A program made the position numbers and the translations under genes. From Mycolicibacterium mucogenicum DSM 44124 (lineage in GTDB: Bacteria > Actinomycetota > Actinomycetes > Mycobacteriales > Mycobacteriaceae): 64,000 nt of DNA. Location: contig NZ_CP062008.1 in the NCBI RefSeq assembly GCF_005670685.2, positions 2,914,001 through 2,978,000 on the forward strand, in the 5' to 3' direction. The notes below the pieces were generated by a model, which saw only the letters and a program-made list of their open reading frames with translations, did no database searches and was not told where the DNA came from. Of the stretch, positions 1-8,981 are shown piece by piece. The first letter of the stretch is position 1; every line of letters starts with the position of its first letter.

Positions 1-124
1 CTACAACCTGGGCGTCAAGGCCGCCGAGGCTGCCCGGTTCGTCCATGCCCACCCGACGCAGAACGAGGCGTTGGGCGAGGCGCTGATGGCCGTGTCCGGA
101 GCGCCGCTGCACCTGCATGGCTGA
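1..124 (+). CDS. Dihydrolipoamide dehydrogenase, C-terminal end (partial)
   Basis: Only the last 40 or so codons are present; the gene runs off the left edge. The reading frame starting at base 2 ends at TGA 122-124. The visible peptide contains HAHPTQNEALGEAL, which matches the C-terminal His-Pro...Glu signature of pyridine-nucleotide disulfide oxidoreductases of the dihydrolipoamide dehydrogenase type; the His and Glu form the catalytic base pair at the dimer interface. Such enzymes re-oxidise lipoyl groups of 2-oxoacid dehydrogenase complexes or the glycine cleavage system. A related flavoprotein disulfide reductase of the same family cannot be excluded from so short a piece. Confidence 0.75.
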   Translation, partial: YNLGVKAAEAARFVHAHPTQNEALGEALMAVSGAPLHLHG

Positions 125-129
125 CGTAG

Positions 130-170
130 CGCCGAGGATTGCGGTCACCATGTGGCTGCAATCCTCGGCG
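130..170. terminator. Bidirectional hairpin terminator between convergent genes
   Basis: A perfect 13-bp inverted repeat (CGCCGAGGATTGC at 130-142 and its complement at 158-170) encloses a 15-nt loop. It lies between the stop of the dihydrolipoamide dehydrogenase and the stop of the convergent creatininase gene, where a shared terminator is expected. There is no clear U-tract, as is usual in mycobacteria. Confidence 0.7.
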
Positions 171-178
171 TTGCGGGT

Positions 179-967
179 TTAGGCCAAACCGTCCCGGCGG
201 TCCCCGAACTCCTCATCGAGAATCGCGACCAGCCGGTCGACCATCCACTCGGTCAGCAGCTTGCCTTTCTCGGCGCTGGCGGCCTCGGGCGAGGACAGCG
301 TGCCGGTGGCGGTCGACATGCGGGTGTCGATCGGCAGCACGTCGTAGCTCACGACGCGTTCGGGGGCGTCGGCCTTGATGTGCTCGGGGCGCACCAGGTG
401 CGGTGCGTGATGCAGCAGCAGCGACGTTTCGATGACGGCGGCATGTTCGAGCGCCAGGCCGGGGAAGCCGCCGGGCCAGATGGCGTGCTGGCGGTCGGCG
501 GTGAAGTCCGGGTTGGCGTCCTCCATGACGAGGATCTTCAACTCGGGGTGCCGCTCGGAGATCAGGAATGCCGGTTCGTAGATGAAGCCGCTGTTCTCGT
601 AGTGCCAGTTGTAGAGGACGATGTTGCGGAAGCCGGCGCGCTTCAGCTCACTGAGGATGTCCTCGAGCAGTGCGATGTACGTGGTGGCCCGCAGCGACAG
701 CGTGCCCGGAATATGCTGTCCGCCACCGCTTCCCGGCCGGCTCCGGTAGCCGAACGGCACGAACTGCCCGACGATGAGATCGGTCCGCTCGCTGGCGGCT
801 TCCAGCAGCTTCTCGGGGATCAGCCAGTCGGTGCAGACCGGGAGATGGTGGCCGTGCTGTTCGGTCGAGCCGATCGGAATGGCCACCGGAATGTCGGCGG
901 CGGCGGCCGCGGCGATTTCCGGCCACGTCATCTCCCGGTACAGCCGGGACGGCTTCTGCTCGGTCAT
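179..967 (-). CDS. Creatininase-family amidohydrolase
   Basis: This 262-residue protein has the creatininase/creatinine amidohydrolase fold signature. STEQHGHH gives E36 and H38, D47 follows, and NWHYEN gives H122 and E124. These five ligands sit two residues later than the metal ligands of Pseudomonas creatininase (E34, H36, D45, H120, E122). A later GLALEHAAVIETS segment matches the conserved HAE..ETS region. The enzyme would hydrolyse a cyclic or linear amide with a di-metal centre in the cytoplasm. The start is the ATG at 967, preceded by AAGGAG; longer frames have no ribosome site. It is last in a three-gene minus-strand operon with a dehydrogenase and an epimerase. The family also includes MftE of mycofactocin synthesis, but no other mft gene is nearby, so a catabolic role is more likely. 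The substrate is unknown. Confidence 0.8.
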   Translation of the reverse strand: MTEQKPSRLYREMTWPEIAAAAAADIPVAIPIGSTEQHGHHLPVCTDWLIPEKLLEAASERTDLIVGQFVPFGYRSRPGSGGGQHIPGTLSLRATTYIALLEDILSELKRAGFRNIVLYNWHYENSGFIYEPAFLISERHPELKILVMEDANPDFTADRQHAIWPGGFPGLALEHAAVIETSLLLHHAPHLVRPEHIKADAPERVVSYDVLPIDTRMSTATGTLSSPEAASAEKGKLLTEWMVDRLVAILDEEFGDRRDGLA

Positions 968-984
968 GTGGAACTCCTTGTGGG

Positions 985-1785
985 TCAGACGTTCTGGGAG
1001 ACGCCGATGTTGCCGGCGGGGATGCAGGTGGATCGTCCACCGTCGACGACGAGATGCGTGCCCACGGCGTAGCTGGCCCGGTCGGACAGCAGGAACACCA
1101 CGGCTTCGGCGATCTCCTGCGGCTCGCCGAACCGTCCGGCGGCGACGCTGGAGGCGATTTCGGCGATCTCGGCCTCGGGATCGGCGCTGTCCTCGAATTC
1201 GACCATCAACAGGGGAGTGCGTGTGGTGCCGGGGCACACCGAGTTCACGCGGATGCCCCAGGACACCAATTCTGCTGCGGCGCTGCGGGTCATCGCGACG
1301 ATGGCGCCCTTGGTGGCGGTATAGGCGACGAAGCCGGGCTGTCCTATGAGAGCAAGTTCCGAGCCGGTGTTGACGATGGCGCCGGCGCCGCGGGGCTGCA
1401 TGACCCGTGCGGCCTCGCGCAGCACGTAGAACGATCCGGCGACATTGATCGCCATGAGGTCGTCGAAATCCTGGTCGGTGGTGTCGACAAGCGGTGCGAC
1501 ACGGGAGATTCCGGCATTGTTCAGGACGGCATCGATGGGCCCGAGCTCGGCCTCGACCCGGGCGAAGGCAGCCCGCACCGCGGCGGAATCACGCACGTCG
1601 ACACTCACCGGAAGCGCCCGCCGGCCATACGCCGTCACCTGCCGCACCGCCTCGGACAGGTCGTCCTCCGGGCGGGCCAGCACTGCCACGTCGGCGCCTT
1701 CCCGGGCCAGCGTCGCGGCGGTGGCCAACCCGATCCCCGAGGAGGCTCCCGTCACCAGGGCAATACGGTTCGCCATGTCTCCCAT
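985..1785 (-). CDS. Short-chain dehydrogenase/reductase (SDR)
   Basis: A classical SDR of 266 residues. The NAD(P)-binding TGxxxGIG motif is at residues 12-19, NNAG at 89-92, the catalytic Ser near 142, and YTATK gives Tyr155 and Lys159. The C-terminal VDGGRS is typical of the family. It should oxidise or reduce a hydroxyl/keto group of a small substrate with NAD(P). The ATG at 1785 has AAGGGA upstream; ATG 1776 is an alternative. It sits 17 bp upstream of the creatininase gene and 22 bp downstream of the epimerase gene, so the three are probably cotranscribed. The extra insertion seen in many mycofactocin-dependent SDRs is not obvious here. Confidence 0.88.
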   Translation of the reverse strand: MGDMANRIALVTGASSGIGLATAATLAREGADVAVLARPEDDLSEAVRQVTAYGRRALPVSVDVRDSAAVRAAFARVEAELGPIDAVLNNAGISRVAPLVDTTDQDFDDLMAINVAGSFYVLREAARVMQPRGAGAIVNTGSELALIGQPGFVAYTATKGAIVAMTRSAAAELVSWGIRVNSVCPGTTRTPLLMVEFEDSADPEAEIAEIASSVAAGRFGEPQEIAEAVVFLLSDRASYAVGTHLVVDGGRSTCIPAGNIGVSQNV

Positions 1786-1807
1786 GAAGCGTTGTCCCTT
1801 CGATTCG

Positions 1808-2725
1808 TCAGAGTTGCTCAGTGGACCGGATCCAGTCGATCTGTGATTGCAGGCCTTTCTCGAGCTCCCATGCCGGCTCGTAACCGAGGTCGCGGGTGGA
1901 GCGGGACAGATCGAACTGCACTTGACGGTCCCAGTCGGGCAGGTAGCCCGGGCCGATCTCGAAGCGGGCCTCCGGTAGGTATTTCTGGAGCAGCGCGGCG
2001 GTCTCGAACACCGTCATACGGTCGCCGCCCGAGACGAAGTAGGCCTGCTGGGTCAGCGTGTCGGTGGTGGAAGCCAGCCGGGCTGCGGTGGCGACGTCTT
2101 CGACATGCACGAACTGGAAACCATGGTCACCGCCGGACTCGAGGGTGAACGTCTCGCCGCGCAGCCCGGCCCGGATCATGTCGCCGAGCAGGCTGGGCAT
2201 CCAGAGCCCGGGGCCGTACACCTCGGTGATGCGCAGCGAGACGATCTCCGTGCCGTACAGCGAGTTGTAGGCGCTGCCCAGTATCTCGCCGGTCACCTTG
2301 GTCACGCCGTACACGGTGGTCGGCGCAGGCTTGATGTCCTCGGTGACGGGGCCTGGCTCGGTGATGTTGCCCAGGGCGCATTCCGAGGAGAAGAAGACGA
2401 TCCGGCGCACGCCCGTCATCCGCGCCGCTTCGTAAACCGCAAGTGTCCCATCGGCGTTCGCGGCGAACGTGGTCACCGGCAGCTCGATCGACAGCGCGGG
2501 GTGGCTCTGTCCCGCGGTATGGATGATGCGATCCACCTCGTACGCGCGCAGCGTCTCGGTGAGACGGGGGATGTCGAACAGCTCGCCAAGAACCGCGACT
2601 ACTCCGGCTCGGGGGTCTACGGAGTAGTCGCGGTTGTACATGATGACCCGCTCACCGTCGGCCAGTAGTTGGTCCACCAGATGGCGGCCCACAAAGCCGC
2701 GGCCGCCGGTGACGAGTGTGGTCAT
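1808..2725 (-). CDS. NAD-dependent epimerase/dehydratase
   Basis: A 305-residue extended SDR. The Rossmann motif TGGRGFVGRH is at residues 6-15, the catalytic Ser is in FFSSE (113-114), and YGVTK gives Tyr139 and Lys143. The length and C-terminal half fit the nucleotide-sugar epimerase/dehydratase or uronate dehydrogenase class. It is the promoter-proximal gene of the minus-strand operon; its ATG has an AAGGA ribosome site eight bases upstream. Together with the downstream SDR and amidohydrolase, and with the divergent sugar-oxidising genes, a role in catabolism of a sugar-like or glycoside-like compound is plausible but not shown. Confidence 0.85.
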   Translation of the reverse strand: MTTLVTGGRGFVGRHLVDQLLADGERVIMYNRDYSVDPRAGVVAVLGELFDIPRLTETLRAYEVDRIIHTAGQSHPALSIELPVTTFAANADGTLAVYEAARMTGVRRIVFFSSECALGNITEPGPVTEDIKPAPTTVYGVTKVTGEILGSAYNSLYGTEIVSLRITEVYGPGLWMPSLLGDMIRAGLRGETFTLESGGDHGFQFVHVEDVATAARLASTTDTLTQQAYFVSGGDRMTVFETAALLQKYLPEARFEIGPGYLPDWDRQVQFDLSRSTRDLGYEPAWELEKGLQSQIDWIRSTEQL

Positions 2726-2822
2726 CGTTGTCTTCCTTTTCCTTGGCGTTCGCCGTGCTGATCACATTGCCGTCGCTGCTCTACCGGCGGCAACGGATGA
2801 ACTGTCGAGGCTCGTTGTCTGA

Positions 2823-2842
2823 CCTTGTGCGATTGCACAAGG
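2823..2842. promoter_or_regulatory. Inverted repeat in divergent promoter region, possible PucR-family operator
   Basis: CCTTGTGC at 2823-2830 and its exact complement GCACAAGG at 2835-2842 are separated by four bases. A further copy of the half site, CTTGTGCG, lies at about 2855. The element sits between the divergent epimerase operon (start 2725) and the GMC oxidoreductase gene (start 2936), where a regulator controlling both arms would bind. The PucR-type protein encoded at 6484 is the only regulator in the cluster, so it is the natural candidate. Confidence 0.5.
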
Positions 2843-2935
2843 CGACTTCATGGGCTTGTGCGGATTCGCGCTCACTGCGCGGGTGTGATCCACGCATCAT
2901 TGACCAACAGAAGTGACCGACTTGGAGTGCGACTG

Positions 2936-4552
2936 GTGAACACACAACACATCGACGACGAGCCCGACGTCCTGATCATCGGGGCCGGCGCGTCCGGTGG
3001 CGTGGCGGCCCTCGAACTGGCCCAGCAGGGCCTGAAGGTCGTCTGCCTGGAACAGGGCGGCTGGAACCTGCCCGACGATTTCACTGCCGGCAAGCCCGAG
3101 TGGGAACTGACCCGGCTCAAGCAGTGGAACGCCAGCCCCAATGTCCGGCAGAACCAGGCCGACTACCCGATCGACAGCAGCGAGAGCCCGGTGGAACCGT
3201 TGATGTTCAACGGCGTTGGTGGCAGCACCATCATGTTCTCCGGGCACTGGGTACGGCCCATGCCGTCGGACTTCCGGGTCAAGACCCTCGACGGGGTCGC
3301 CGAGGACTGGCCGTTCACGTACGACGATCTGCGCCCGTTCCTCGACGAGGTCACCCACCACATCGGCGCCTCCGGTCTGGAAGGCGATCCGGCCTATCCC
3401 GATTCGCACACGTTCCCGCTGCCGCCGTTGCCCATCGGCAAGTACGGCCTCGTCGCCGCCAAAGGCATGGACAAGCTGGGCTGGCACTGGTGGCCGGCGC
3501 CCAACGCCATCGCCTCCCGCAAGTACAAGAACCAGGAAGGCTGCCAGCGCTACGGCGCCTGCGAATCCGGGTGTCCGGTCGGCGCCAAGGCCAGTACCGA
3601 CATCACCCACTGGCGCGACGCGATCAAACTCGGCGTGCAGTTGGTCACCGGTGCCCGCGTGAGCCGCCTGACGACGAACAAGAAGGGCCTGGTCACCGGC
3701 GCCGAATACATCGACCGCAAGGGCACCCTGCGGCACCAAGGCGCGCGGGTAACGGTGTTGGCGGCCAACGGAATCGGCACGCCGCGCCTCCTGCTGAACT
3801 CCGCAACCGACGGCCTGGCCAACTCGTCAGGCCTCGTCGGCAAGCGGCTGATGACCCATCCCTACGCGTCGGTCTACGGCGCCTACGACGAAGACCTGGA
3901 GACGTGGCTCGGCCCTGCCGGCCAAGCGCTGCAGTCGCTGCAGTTCTACGAGACCGACACCAGCCGCGGCTTCGTGCGCGGCGCCAAGTGGAACCTGATG
4001 CCAACCGGCGGCCCGCTGGCCCAGACGTTGTGGGAGCCGGGCAGCAACTGGCGTGACAGCTTTGGCGCCAACTTCCATCCGCGCCTGGCGCGCACGTTCG
4101 GCCGCTACACCGAGTGGGGCATCACCACCGAGGACCTGCCCGACGAATCCAACACGGTCACACTGGATCCCGACGTCACCGACTCCGACGGCATCCCCGC
4201 CGCCAAGATCCACTACGAGATCGGCGAGAACTGTCAGCGGATGCTCGACTTCAACGTCGCACGCGCCATCGAGGCGCATGAGGCCGCGGGAGCCGTTGAG
4301 GTGCACCCGGTTCCGGTCGTGCGGCACAGCGCCTGGCACCTGCTGGGCACCACCAAGATGGGCGCCGACCCGGCCACGTCCGTCGTCGACGAATGGGGCC
4401 GCACCCACGACATCCCGAACCTGTTCATCATCGACGGCAGCACCATGGTCACCTCCACCGGCATGAATCCCACCGCCACGATCATGGCCGTCGCCCTGCG
4501 CTCCATGCGGCATCTGGCCGAAACCCGCTCCAGCATCCCGACGGCATTCTGA
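2936..4552 (+). CDS. GMC-family FAD oxidoreductase (sugar/alcohol dehydrogenase large subunit)
   Basis: A 538-residue flavoprotein. The dinucleotide-binding GAGASGG is at residues 16-22. A cysteine-rich CESGCPVGAKAS segment is typical of the gluconate/fructose/glucoside dehydrogenase branch. The C-terminal GMC block has the catalytic His in WHLLGTTKMG and Asn in STGMNPTATIM. It should oxidise a sugar or alcohol hydroxyl and pass electrons on, probably via the small subunit encoded 9 bp downstream. No Tat or Sec signal is visible, so it is likely cytoplasmic unless escorted by a partner. I chose GTG 2936 because it begins just before the conserved N-terminus; an upstream in-frame extension to 2825 crosses the putative operator. 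Relatives in this branch include glycoside 3-dehydrogenases. Confidence 0.85.
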   Translation: MNTQHIDDEPDVLIIGAGASGGVAALELAQQGLKVVCLEQGGWNLPDDFTAGKPEWELTRLKQWNASPNVRQNQADYPIDSSESPVEPLMFNGVGGSTIMFSGHWVRPMPSDFRVKTLDGVAEDWPFTYDDLRPFLDEVTHHIGASGLEGDPAYPDSHTFPLPPLPIGKYGLVAAKGMDKLGWHWWPAPNAIASRKYKNQEGCQRYGACESGCPVGAKASTDITHWRDAIKLGVQLVTGARVSRLTTNKKGLVTGAEYIDRKGTLRHQGARVTVLAANGIGTPRLLLNSATDGLANSSGLVGKRLMTHPYASVYGAYDEDLETWLGPAGQALQSLQFYETDTSRGFVRGAKWNLMPTGGPLAQTLWEPGSNWRDSFGANFHPRLARTFGRYTEWGITTEDLPDESNTVTLDPDVTDSDGIPAAKIHYEIGENCQRMLDFNVARAIEAHEAAGAVEVHPVPVVRHSAWHLLGTTKMGADPATSVVDEWGRTHDIPNLFIIDGSTMVTSTGMNPTATIMAVALRSMRHLAETRSSIPTAF

Positions 4553-4561
4553 GGAAGAACC

Positions 4562-4954
4562 ATGCTCACTTCCGAACAGCGCCAGGTGTTCGCCACCTTG
4601 GCCGAAGCGCTCATCCCGGCAAGCGAGACCATGCCGTCGGCCACCACGGCCGAGGTCTCCGGCGTCCTGCTCGATCAGGTCTTGCGCTACCGGCACGACC
4701 TCCTCGACGATCTCACCGCCGCACTGGACGCCAGCGCCGGGAAAGACCCCGAAACCGCGCTCGACGATCTCGCGATCGGGCAGCCCGAGCAGTTCGAGGC
4801 GCTCACGGTCCTCGCCGCAGGAGCCTATTTCCTCAGTCCCGCAGTCAAATCCGCGATGCCGTACGACGCGGCACCACGCGTCGCACGCGACGACACGGAC
4901 ACGTACATCGAGATGCTCGAGACCGTCGTCGACCGCGGCTTCGTCATCCGCTGA
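4562..4954 (+). CDS. Gluconate 2-dehydrogenase subunit 3-like small subunit
   Basis: A 130-residue helical protein beginning with TSEQRQVFATLAEALIPA, the usual opening of the gluconate 2-dehydrogenase subunit 3 family. Family members are small partners of GMC-type FAD dehydrogenases and often carry the export signal for the complex; none is visible here. It follows the large subunit by 9 bp with a GAGGAAG ribosome site, so the two should form one complex. Confidence 0.75.
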   Translation: MLTSEQRQVFATLAEALIPASETMPSATTAEVSGVLLDQVLRYRHDLLDDLTAALDASAGKDPETALDDLAIGQPEQFEALTVLAAGAYFLSPAVKSAMPYDAAPRVARDDTDTYIEMLETVVDRGFVIR

Positions 4955-5017
4955 TCCTGCCGTTCTTCACCGAACATCCTGAAATCAACACCACCCCAAC
5001 GTGTAAGGACGTGTCCC

Positions 5018-6430
5018 ATGCCGCATGACAGTGGCTCGAGGGTCGAGTATCTGACCATTCAACCGGTGCCGGAATCCCAGCGCACCGGACAGGTGCGACA
5101 CCTGTTCTCGTTCTGGTTCACCGTCCAGATCATCCCGCTCGCGGTGGTGACCGGCCTTCTCGGCCCGACGATCTACAAGCTGGACGTCAAATCCACGATC
5201 ATCGCCGTCATCGTCGGCAGTGCCATCGGCGCGGTGTTCATGGCCCTGCATTCGGTACAGGGTTCGGGCCTCGGCGTACCGCAGATGATTCAGGCGCGCG
5301 CGCAGTTCGGCATGTATGGTTCGCTCTTGGTCATCGTGGTGGTGATATTCGCCTATATTGGCTGGATCGTTGCCCTCATGGTGTTGGCACAGCAGACCCT
5401 GTGCGCGGTCTTCACGTCGCTGAATACCACTGCCGCAGTTGCCATCAGCACCCTGCTCACCGTGGCCACCGTGGTGATCGGCTACCAGCTCATCCTCCGG
5501 CTGAACCGGGTGATGGTATTGGTCTCGGCCGTGGCCCTGGTGCTCACTTTGGTCTATACGTCCAGCGCCGCACTGCACCACCACCCCGGCAGCGGTGCCG
5601 GTGGCTCCTTCAATTGGATCGGCTTCCTGAGCATGGCGTCGGTCGCCGGGATCTGGCAGCTGTCGTATGCGCCGTATGTCTCCGACTACTCGCGCTACCT
5701 ACCGAAGTCGACCTCGTCGCGTGCTGCGTTCTGGTACACCTACGCCGGCACTTTTTTCGGCGCCGTCGGCGCGATGATCGTCGGTGCGCTCCTGGTTGCC
5801 GGATTGGGCGCTGATGCCCAGCTGGCGAATCTGTCGAGCATCATGCCTGGTCCAGTTTTCGTCTTCGTGATGCTGGTGTTCTTCTTCGGCGCCATCGACG
5901 CCGGCGTCATCAACATGTACGGATCATCGTTGTGCACGCTGACCTGTATCCAGGCCTTCAAATTGACATGGTCGCCCAAGTCGTCGGCCCGCAATGTCGT
6001 CGCGGCGGTGATCGGGATCGCGGTCTTCGTCGCGGCGATCAGCTTGACCGACAACTTCTTGGCCGAGTACTCCAACTTCATCAGCATCCTGATGTACCTG
6101 CTGATTCCGTGGAGCGTCGTCAACCTGATCGACTACTACATGGTGAAGCATGGCGACTACGACCCGGCGTCGTTCAGTGACCCGAGGAGCGGCTACGGCG
6201 CCTTCAACGTACCGGCTGTCCTCAGCTACTTCCTCGGCTTCGTGATCCAAATCCCGTTCATGTCAACGGCTATCTACACGGGCCCGGTCGCCAACAGAAT
6301 CGGTGGCATTGATACCGCGTGGGTCGTTGGCACGGTGGCGAGTTTCTTCATCTATCTCGGCCTGATCAAACTGTGGCAGAAGCGCGCCGACGCCCTTCCG
6401 GTGGCGGTCGCCGCGGAGGTCACGCCATAA
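5018..6430 (+). CDS. NCS1-family (cytosine/purine/hydantoin-type) permease
   Basis: A 470-residue membrane protein with about 12 hydrophobic segments. The N-terminus has the NCS1 pattern (R-x-G-x-V-R-H-L-F-x-F-W-F). NCS1 carriers import nucleobases, hydantoins, allantoin and related compounds with H+ or Na+. AAGGACG lies upstream of the ATG. Its place between a GMC dehydrogenase pair and a PucR-type regulator suggests it imports the compound that the cluster degrades. An N-heterocyclic or amide substrate would also suit the creatininase-family enzyme on the opposite strand. Confidence 0.85.
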   Translation: MPHDSGSRVEYLTIQPVPESQRTGQVRHLFSFWFTVQIIPLAVVTGLLGPTIYKLDVKSTIIAVIVGSAIGAVFMALHSVQGSGLGVPQMIQARAQFGMYGSLLVIVVVIFAYIGWIVALMVLAQQTLCAVFTSLNTTAAVAISTLLTVATVVIGYQLILRLNRVMVLVSAVALVLTLVYTSSAALHHHPGSGAGGSFNWIGFLSMASVAGIWQLSYAPYVSDYSRYLPKSTSSRAAFWYTYAGTFFGAVGAMIVGALLVAGLGADAQLANLSSIMPGPVFVFVMLVFFFGAIDAGVINMYGSSLCTLTCIQAFKLTWSPKSSARNVVAAVIGIAVFVAAISLTDNFLAEYSNFISILMYLLIPWSVVNLIDYYMVKHGDYDPASFSDPRSGYGAFNVPAVLSYFLGFVIQIPFMSTAIYTGPVANRIGGIDTAWVVGTVASFFIYLGLIKLWQKRADALPVAVAAEVTP

Positions 6431-6483
6431 GCCAGTTGTCCGCAATCGCGTTCGGTGATCGTGTCGCGAGATACGGTTAGCCG

Positions 6484-7986
6484 GTGAGCATCACCGTTCG
6501 CGAACTGCTGGACATGCCGCACCTTCAGCTTCGGCTGCATTCGGGCAAGGCAGGTCTGGACCGTCAGGTCACCTGGACGCACACGTCGGATCTGCCCGAA
6601 CCGTGGCAATGGGTCAGCAGCGGTGAGTTGTTGATGACCAACGGCATGTCGTTTCCCGCCGACGCCGACGGCCAGGAACAACTGCTCGACGAACTGCACC
6701 GGATCGGCGCCAGCGGGCTGGCCATCGGCGAGCAGATGTACTGCCCGAAGCTCACGGGGCGATTCACGCAGGCCAGTGAACGCCTCGGGCTGCCGGTGCT
6801 CTGGATCCGCTATCCCATGCCCTTCGTGGCGATTTCGCGGGCCATCGCCGAGGCCACGCTCCTCGAACAGTCTCAGCGCCTCATGCGGACGGCACGTATC
6901 TACGACGCACTGCGCCGGACCACCGGTGGCGATGTGGCCCGGTCGCGCACCGCCGATGCCCTCACCAAGGAGCTGCGGTGCCCGGTCTTCGTCTGCGATC
7001 GCGTTACCGCCGAGGCGTATCACCCCGATGGCCCGCACCCGCCCGACGATGTGAAAGCCACGGTCCGGACGGCGTCACAGGGCACCCTGGTCGCCGGTGC
7101 CCGGTCGGTGCTGACGCCCAGCGGCGTCGAGGTCCTGGTCGGCGAGGTGCCCACGCACGACAACGCGGTCCTGGCGGTCATCCGCGAGGGCGGCGTGGCC
7201 CTCGACGGCGTGCTCATCCAGCATGCGGCGACAGTCGTGGCCCTCGAGCTGTCTCAGACGCACCTGGCGCTCGAACACACCCGCCGCTCCGGCGCCGAGC
7301 TCACGGCCCAGCTCATGGACGGCAGTATCGACCGCCGGGGCGGGCGTCGCCAATTGCTGTCCCTGGGACTCGATCCGACGCACTCGGTGTTCGTCTCGGC
7401 AACCGGTGCCGATGAACGACGGCTACGGGATCTCCATGTGGCGTTGTGGCGCCGCCGGATTCCGCACGTGACGGCATTTCGTTCGGGCGTCGCCCACGCC
7501 GTCGTCCCCGGTACCGACGAAGCCGTCGACGCCATCGTCGCATCGCTCGGTCCGAACGCCAGGGTCGGTGCCAGCCGGGCGCTGCAATCGGTGGCTCGTT
7601 CCGCGGAATCGGCGCGCGAAGCGACCTGGGCGCTGGGCACCGCGCAACGGACCGACGCGCGACTGGTTCGGTACGGCAGCGCCACCTCGTGGTTGGGCGT
7701 GGGTGGGGTGGACGATGCCCAGGCCATGGTGGAGCGGTGGTTGGGTCCGCTCATCGAACACGATGCGCAGCACCGGACGGGGCTCGTCGAAACTCTGGAG
7801 GCGTTCTTGGCCAACCAACGGTCGTGGCAGCGCACTGCCGAAGCGATGAACGTGCACCGCCAGACGGTGCTCTACCGCATCCACAAAGTTGAAGAACTCA
7901 CCGGAGCCCATCTGACCGATACCGCCGATATCGCGCAGCTGTGGCTGGCACTGCAGTCACGAGACCTGTTGGGCGGCAGCAGGTGA
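6484..7986 (+). CDS. PucR-family transcriptional regulator
   Basis: A 500-residue regulator. The N-terminal PucR domain (ITVRELLDMPHLQLRLHSG, residues 2-130) is followed by a GGDEF-like/CdaR middle region and a C-terminal helix-turn-helix (roughly 435-490, RTAEAMNVHRQTVLYRIHKV) of the HTH_30 type. PucR proteins control purine and related nitrogen catabolism and usually respond to a pathway metabolite. GTG 6484 is the only start near the conserved N-terminus. Its stop overlaps the start of the next gene, so it is expressed with the plus-strand arm that it probably controls. Confidence 0.88.
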   Translation: MSITVRELLDMPHLQLRLHSGKAGLDRQVTWTHTSDLPEPWQWVSSGELLMTNGMSFPADADGQEQLLDELHRIGASGLAIGEQMYCPKLTGRFTQASERLGLPVLWIRYPMPFVAISRAIAEATLLEQSQRLMRTARIYDALRRTTGGDVARSRTADALTKELRCPVFVCDRVTAEAYHPDGPHPPDDVKATVRTASQGTLVAGARSVLTPSGVEVLVGEVPTHDNAVLAVIREGGVALDGVLIQHAATVVALELSQTHLALEHTRRSGAELTAQLMDGSIDRRGGRRQLLSLGLDPTHSVFVSATGADERRLRDLHVALWRRRIPHVTAFRSGVAHAVVPGTDEAVDAIVASLGPNARVGASRALQSVARSAESAREATWALGTAQRTDARLVRYGSATSWLGVGGVDDAQAMVERWLGPLIEHDAQHRTGLVETLEAFLANQRSWQRTAEAMNVHRQTVLYRIHKVEELTGAHLTDTADIAQLWLALQSRDLLGGSR

Positions 7987-8981
7987 CGGCGACGGCCCCG
8001 CCGGTGCGGATCGGCGTTCTCGGTGCGGCCCGGATCGCGCCGCTGGCGCTCATCAAACCGGCGAGGGGCCGCAGCGATGTCGTCGTGGCGGCGGTGGCCG
8101 CACGTGACACCGCGCGGGCCGACCAGTTCGCCGCGCGTCACGGCATCGGTACCGCATATGGGAGTTACGACGCGCTGATCGCGGATCCCGAGGTGGACGC
8201 GGTGTACATCCCGCTACCGAATGGCCTGCACGGCAGGTGGATCCGGGCCGCCCTCGACGCCGGTAAACATGTGCTCTGCGAAAAACCGTTCACCGCCAAC
8301 GCAACTGAGGCCCAGGACATCGCACAGCGGGCGGCGGCGACAGAACCCGTGGTGATGAAGGCGTTCCACTACCGCTACCACCCGCTGGCGCAGCGAGTGG
8401 AGGAGATCATCGGCTCAGGTGAATTGGGGAAGCTGCAGCACGTCGAGACGGCGATGTGCTTTCCGCTGCCCAAGTTCTCCGACATCCGGTACAACTACGC
8501 GCTCGCTGGTGGCGCGACGATGGACGGCGGCTGCTACGCCATCCACATGGCGCGCATCTTCGGCGGCGGTACTCCCGAGGTGGTATCGGCGCAGGCGAAA
8601 CTCCGGGACGGGCAGGTCGACCGCGCCATGACGGCCGAATTGCGTTACCCCGCAGGGCACACCGGCCGCATGCGCTGCAGTATGTGGTCGACGAGCCTGC
8701 TCGCGATGAGCGCGCGGGTCATCGGAGAGCACGGCGAGCTGCGGGTCCTCAATCCCGTGCTGCCCCAGCTGTACCACCGCCTCGCGGTCCGCACCGCGAA
8801 CGGCAAACGCGTGGAACGATTTCCACGGCGCGCGTCCTACAGCTATCAGCTGGACGCCTTCGCCGGTGCGGTATTGCGCGGCGAACCGGTCAAGACCACG
8901 CCACAGGATGCGGTCGAGAACATGACCGTCATCGATGCCGTCTACCGGGCCGCCGGACTTCCGGTGCGGGAGCCGGCATGA
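7983..8981 (+). CDS. Gfo/Idh/MocA-family oxidoreductase
   Basis: A 332-residue NAD(P)-dependent oxidoreductase with an N-terminal Rossmann start (IGVLGAARIAPLALI) and the family hallmark CEKPF in the loop that contacts cofactor and substrate. The C-terminal alpha/beta domain includes GGATMDGGCYAIHMAR. Family members oxidise or reduce sugars, inositols and glycosides. The GTG start overlaps the PucR stop by four bases (GTGA), indicating translational coupling; an ATG 42 bp upstream lies inside pucR and is less likely. Confidence 0.85.
   Translation: MTATAPPVRIGVLGAARIAPLALIKPARGRSDVVVAAVAARDTARADQFAARHGIGTAYGSYDALIADPEVDAVYIPLPNGLHGRWIRAALDAGKHVLCEKPFTANATEAQDIAQRAAATEPVVMKAFHYRYHPLAQRVEEIIGSGELGKLQHVETAMCFPLPKFSDIRYNYALAGGATMDGGCYAIHMARIFGGGTPEVVSAQAKLRDGQVDRAMTAELRYPAGHTGRMRCSMWSTSLLAMSARVIGEHGELRVLNPVLPQLYHRLAVRTANGKRVERFPRRASYSYQLDAFAGAVLRGEPVKTTPQDAVENMTVIDAVYRAAGLPVREPA

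Noticed and set aside
179..967. MftE of a mycofactocin cluster
   Set aside because: The metal ligands fit the whole creatininase superfamily and no mftA-D or mftF homologue is nearby.
152..1072. Long plus-strand open frame over the creatininase gene
   Set aside because: It is a shadow of the minus-strand gene in high-GC DNA; the minus frame has all catalytic residues.
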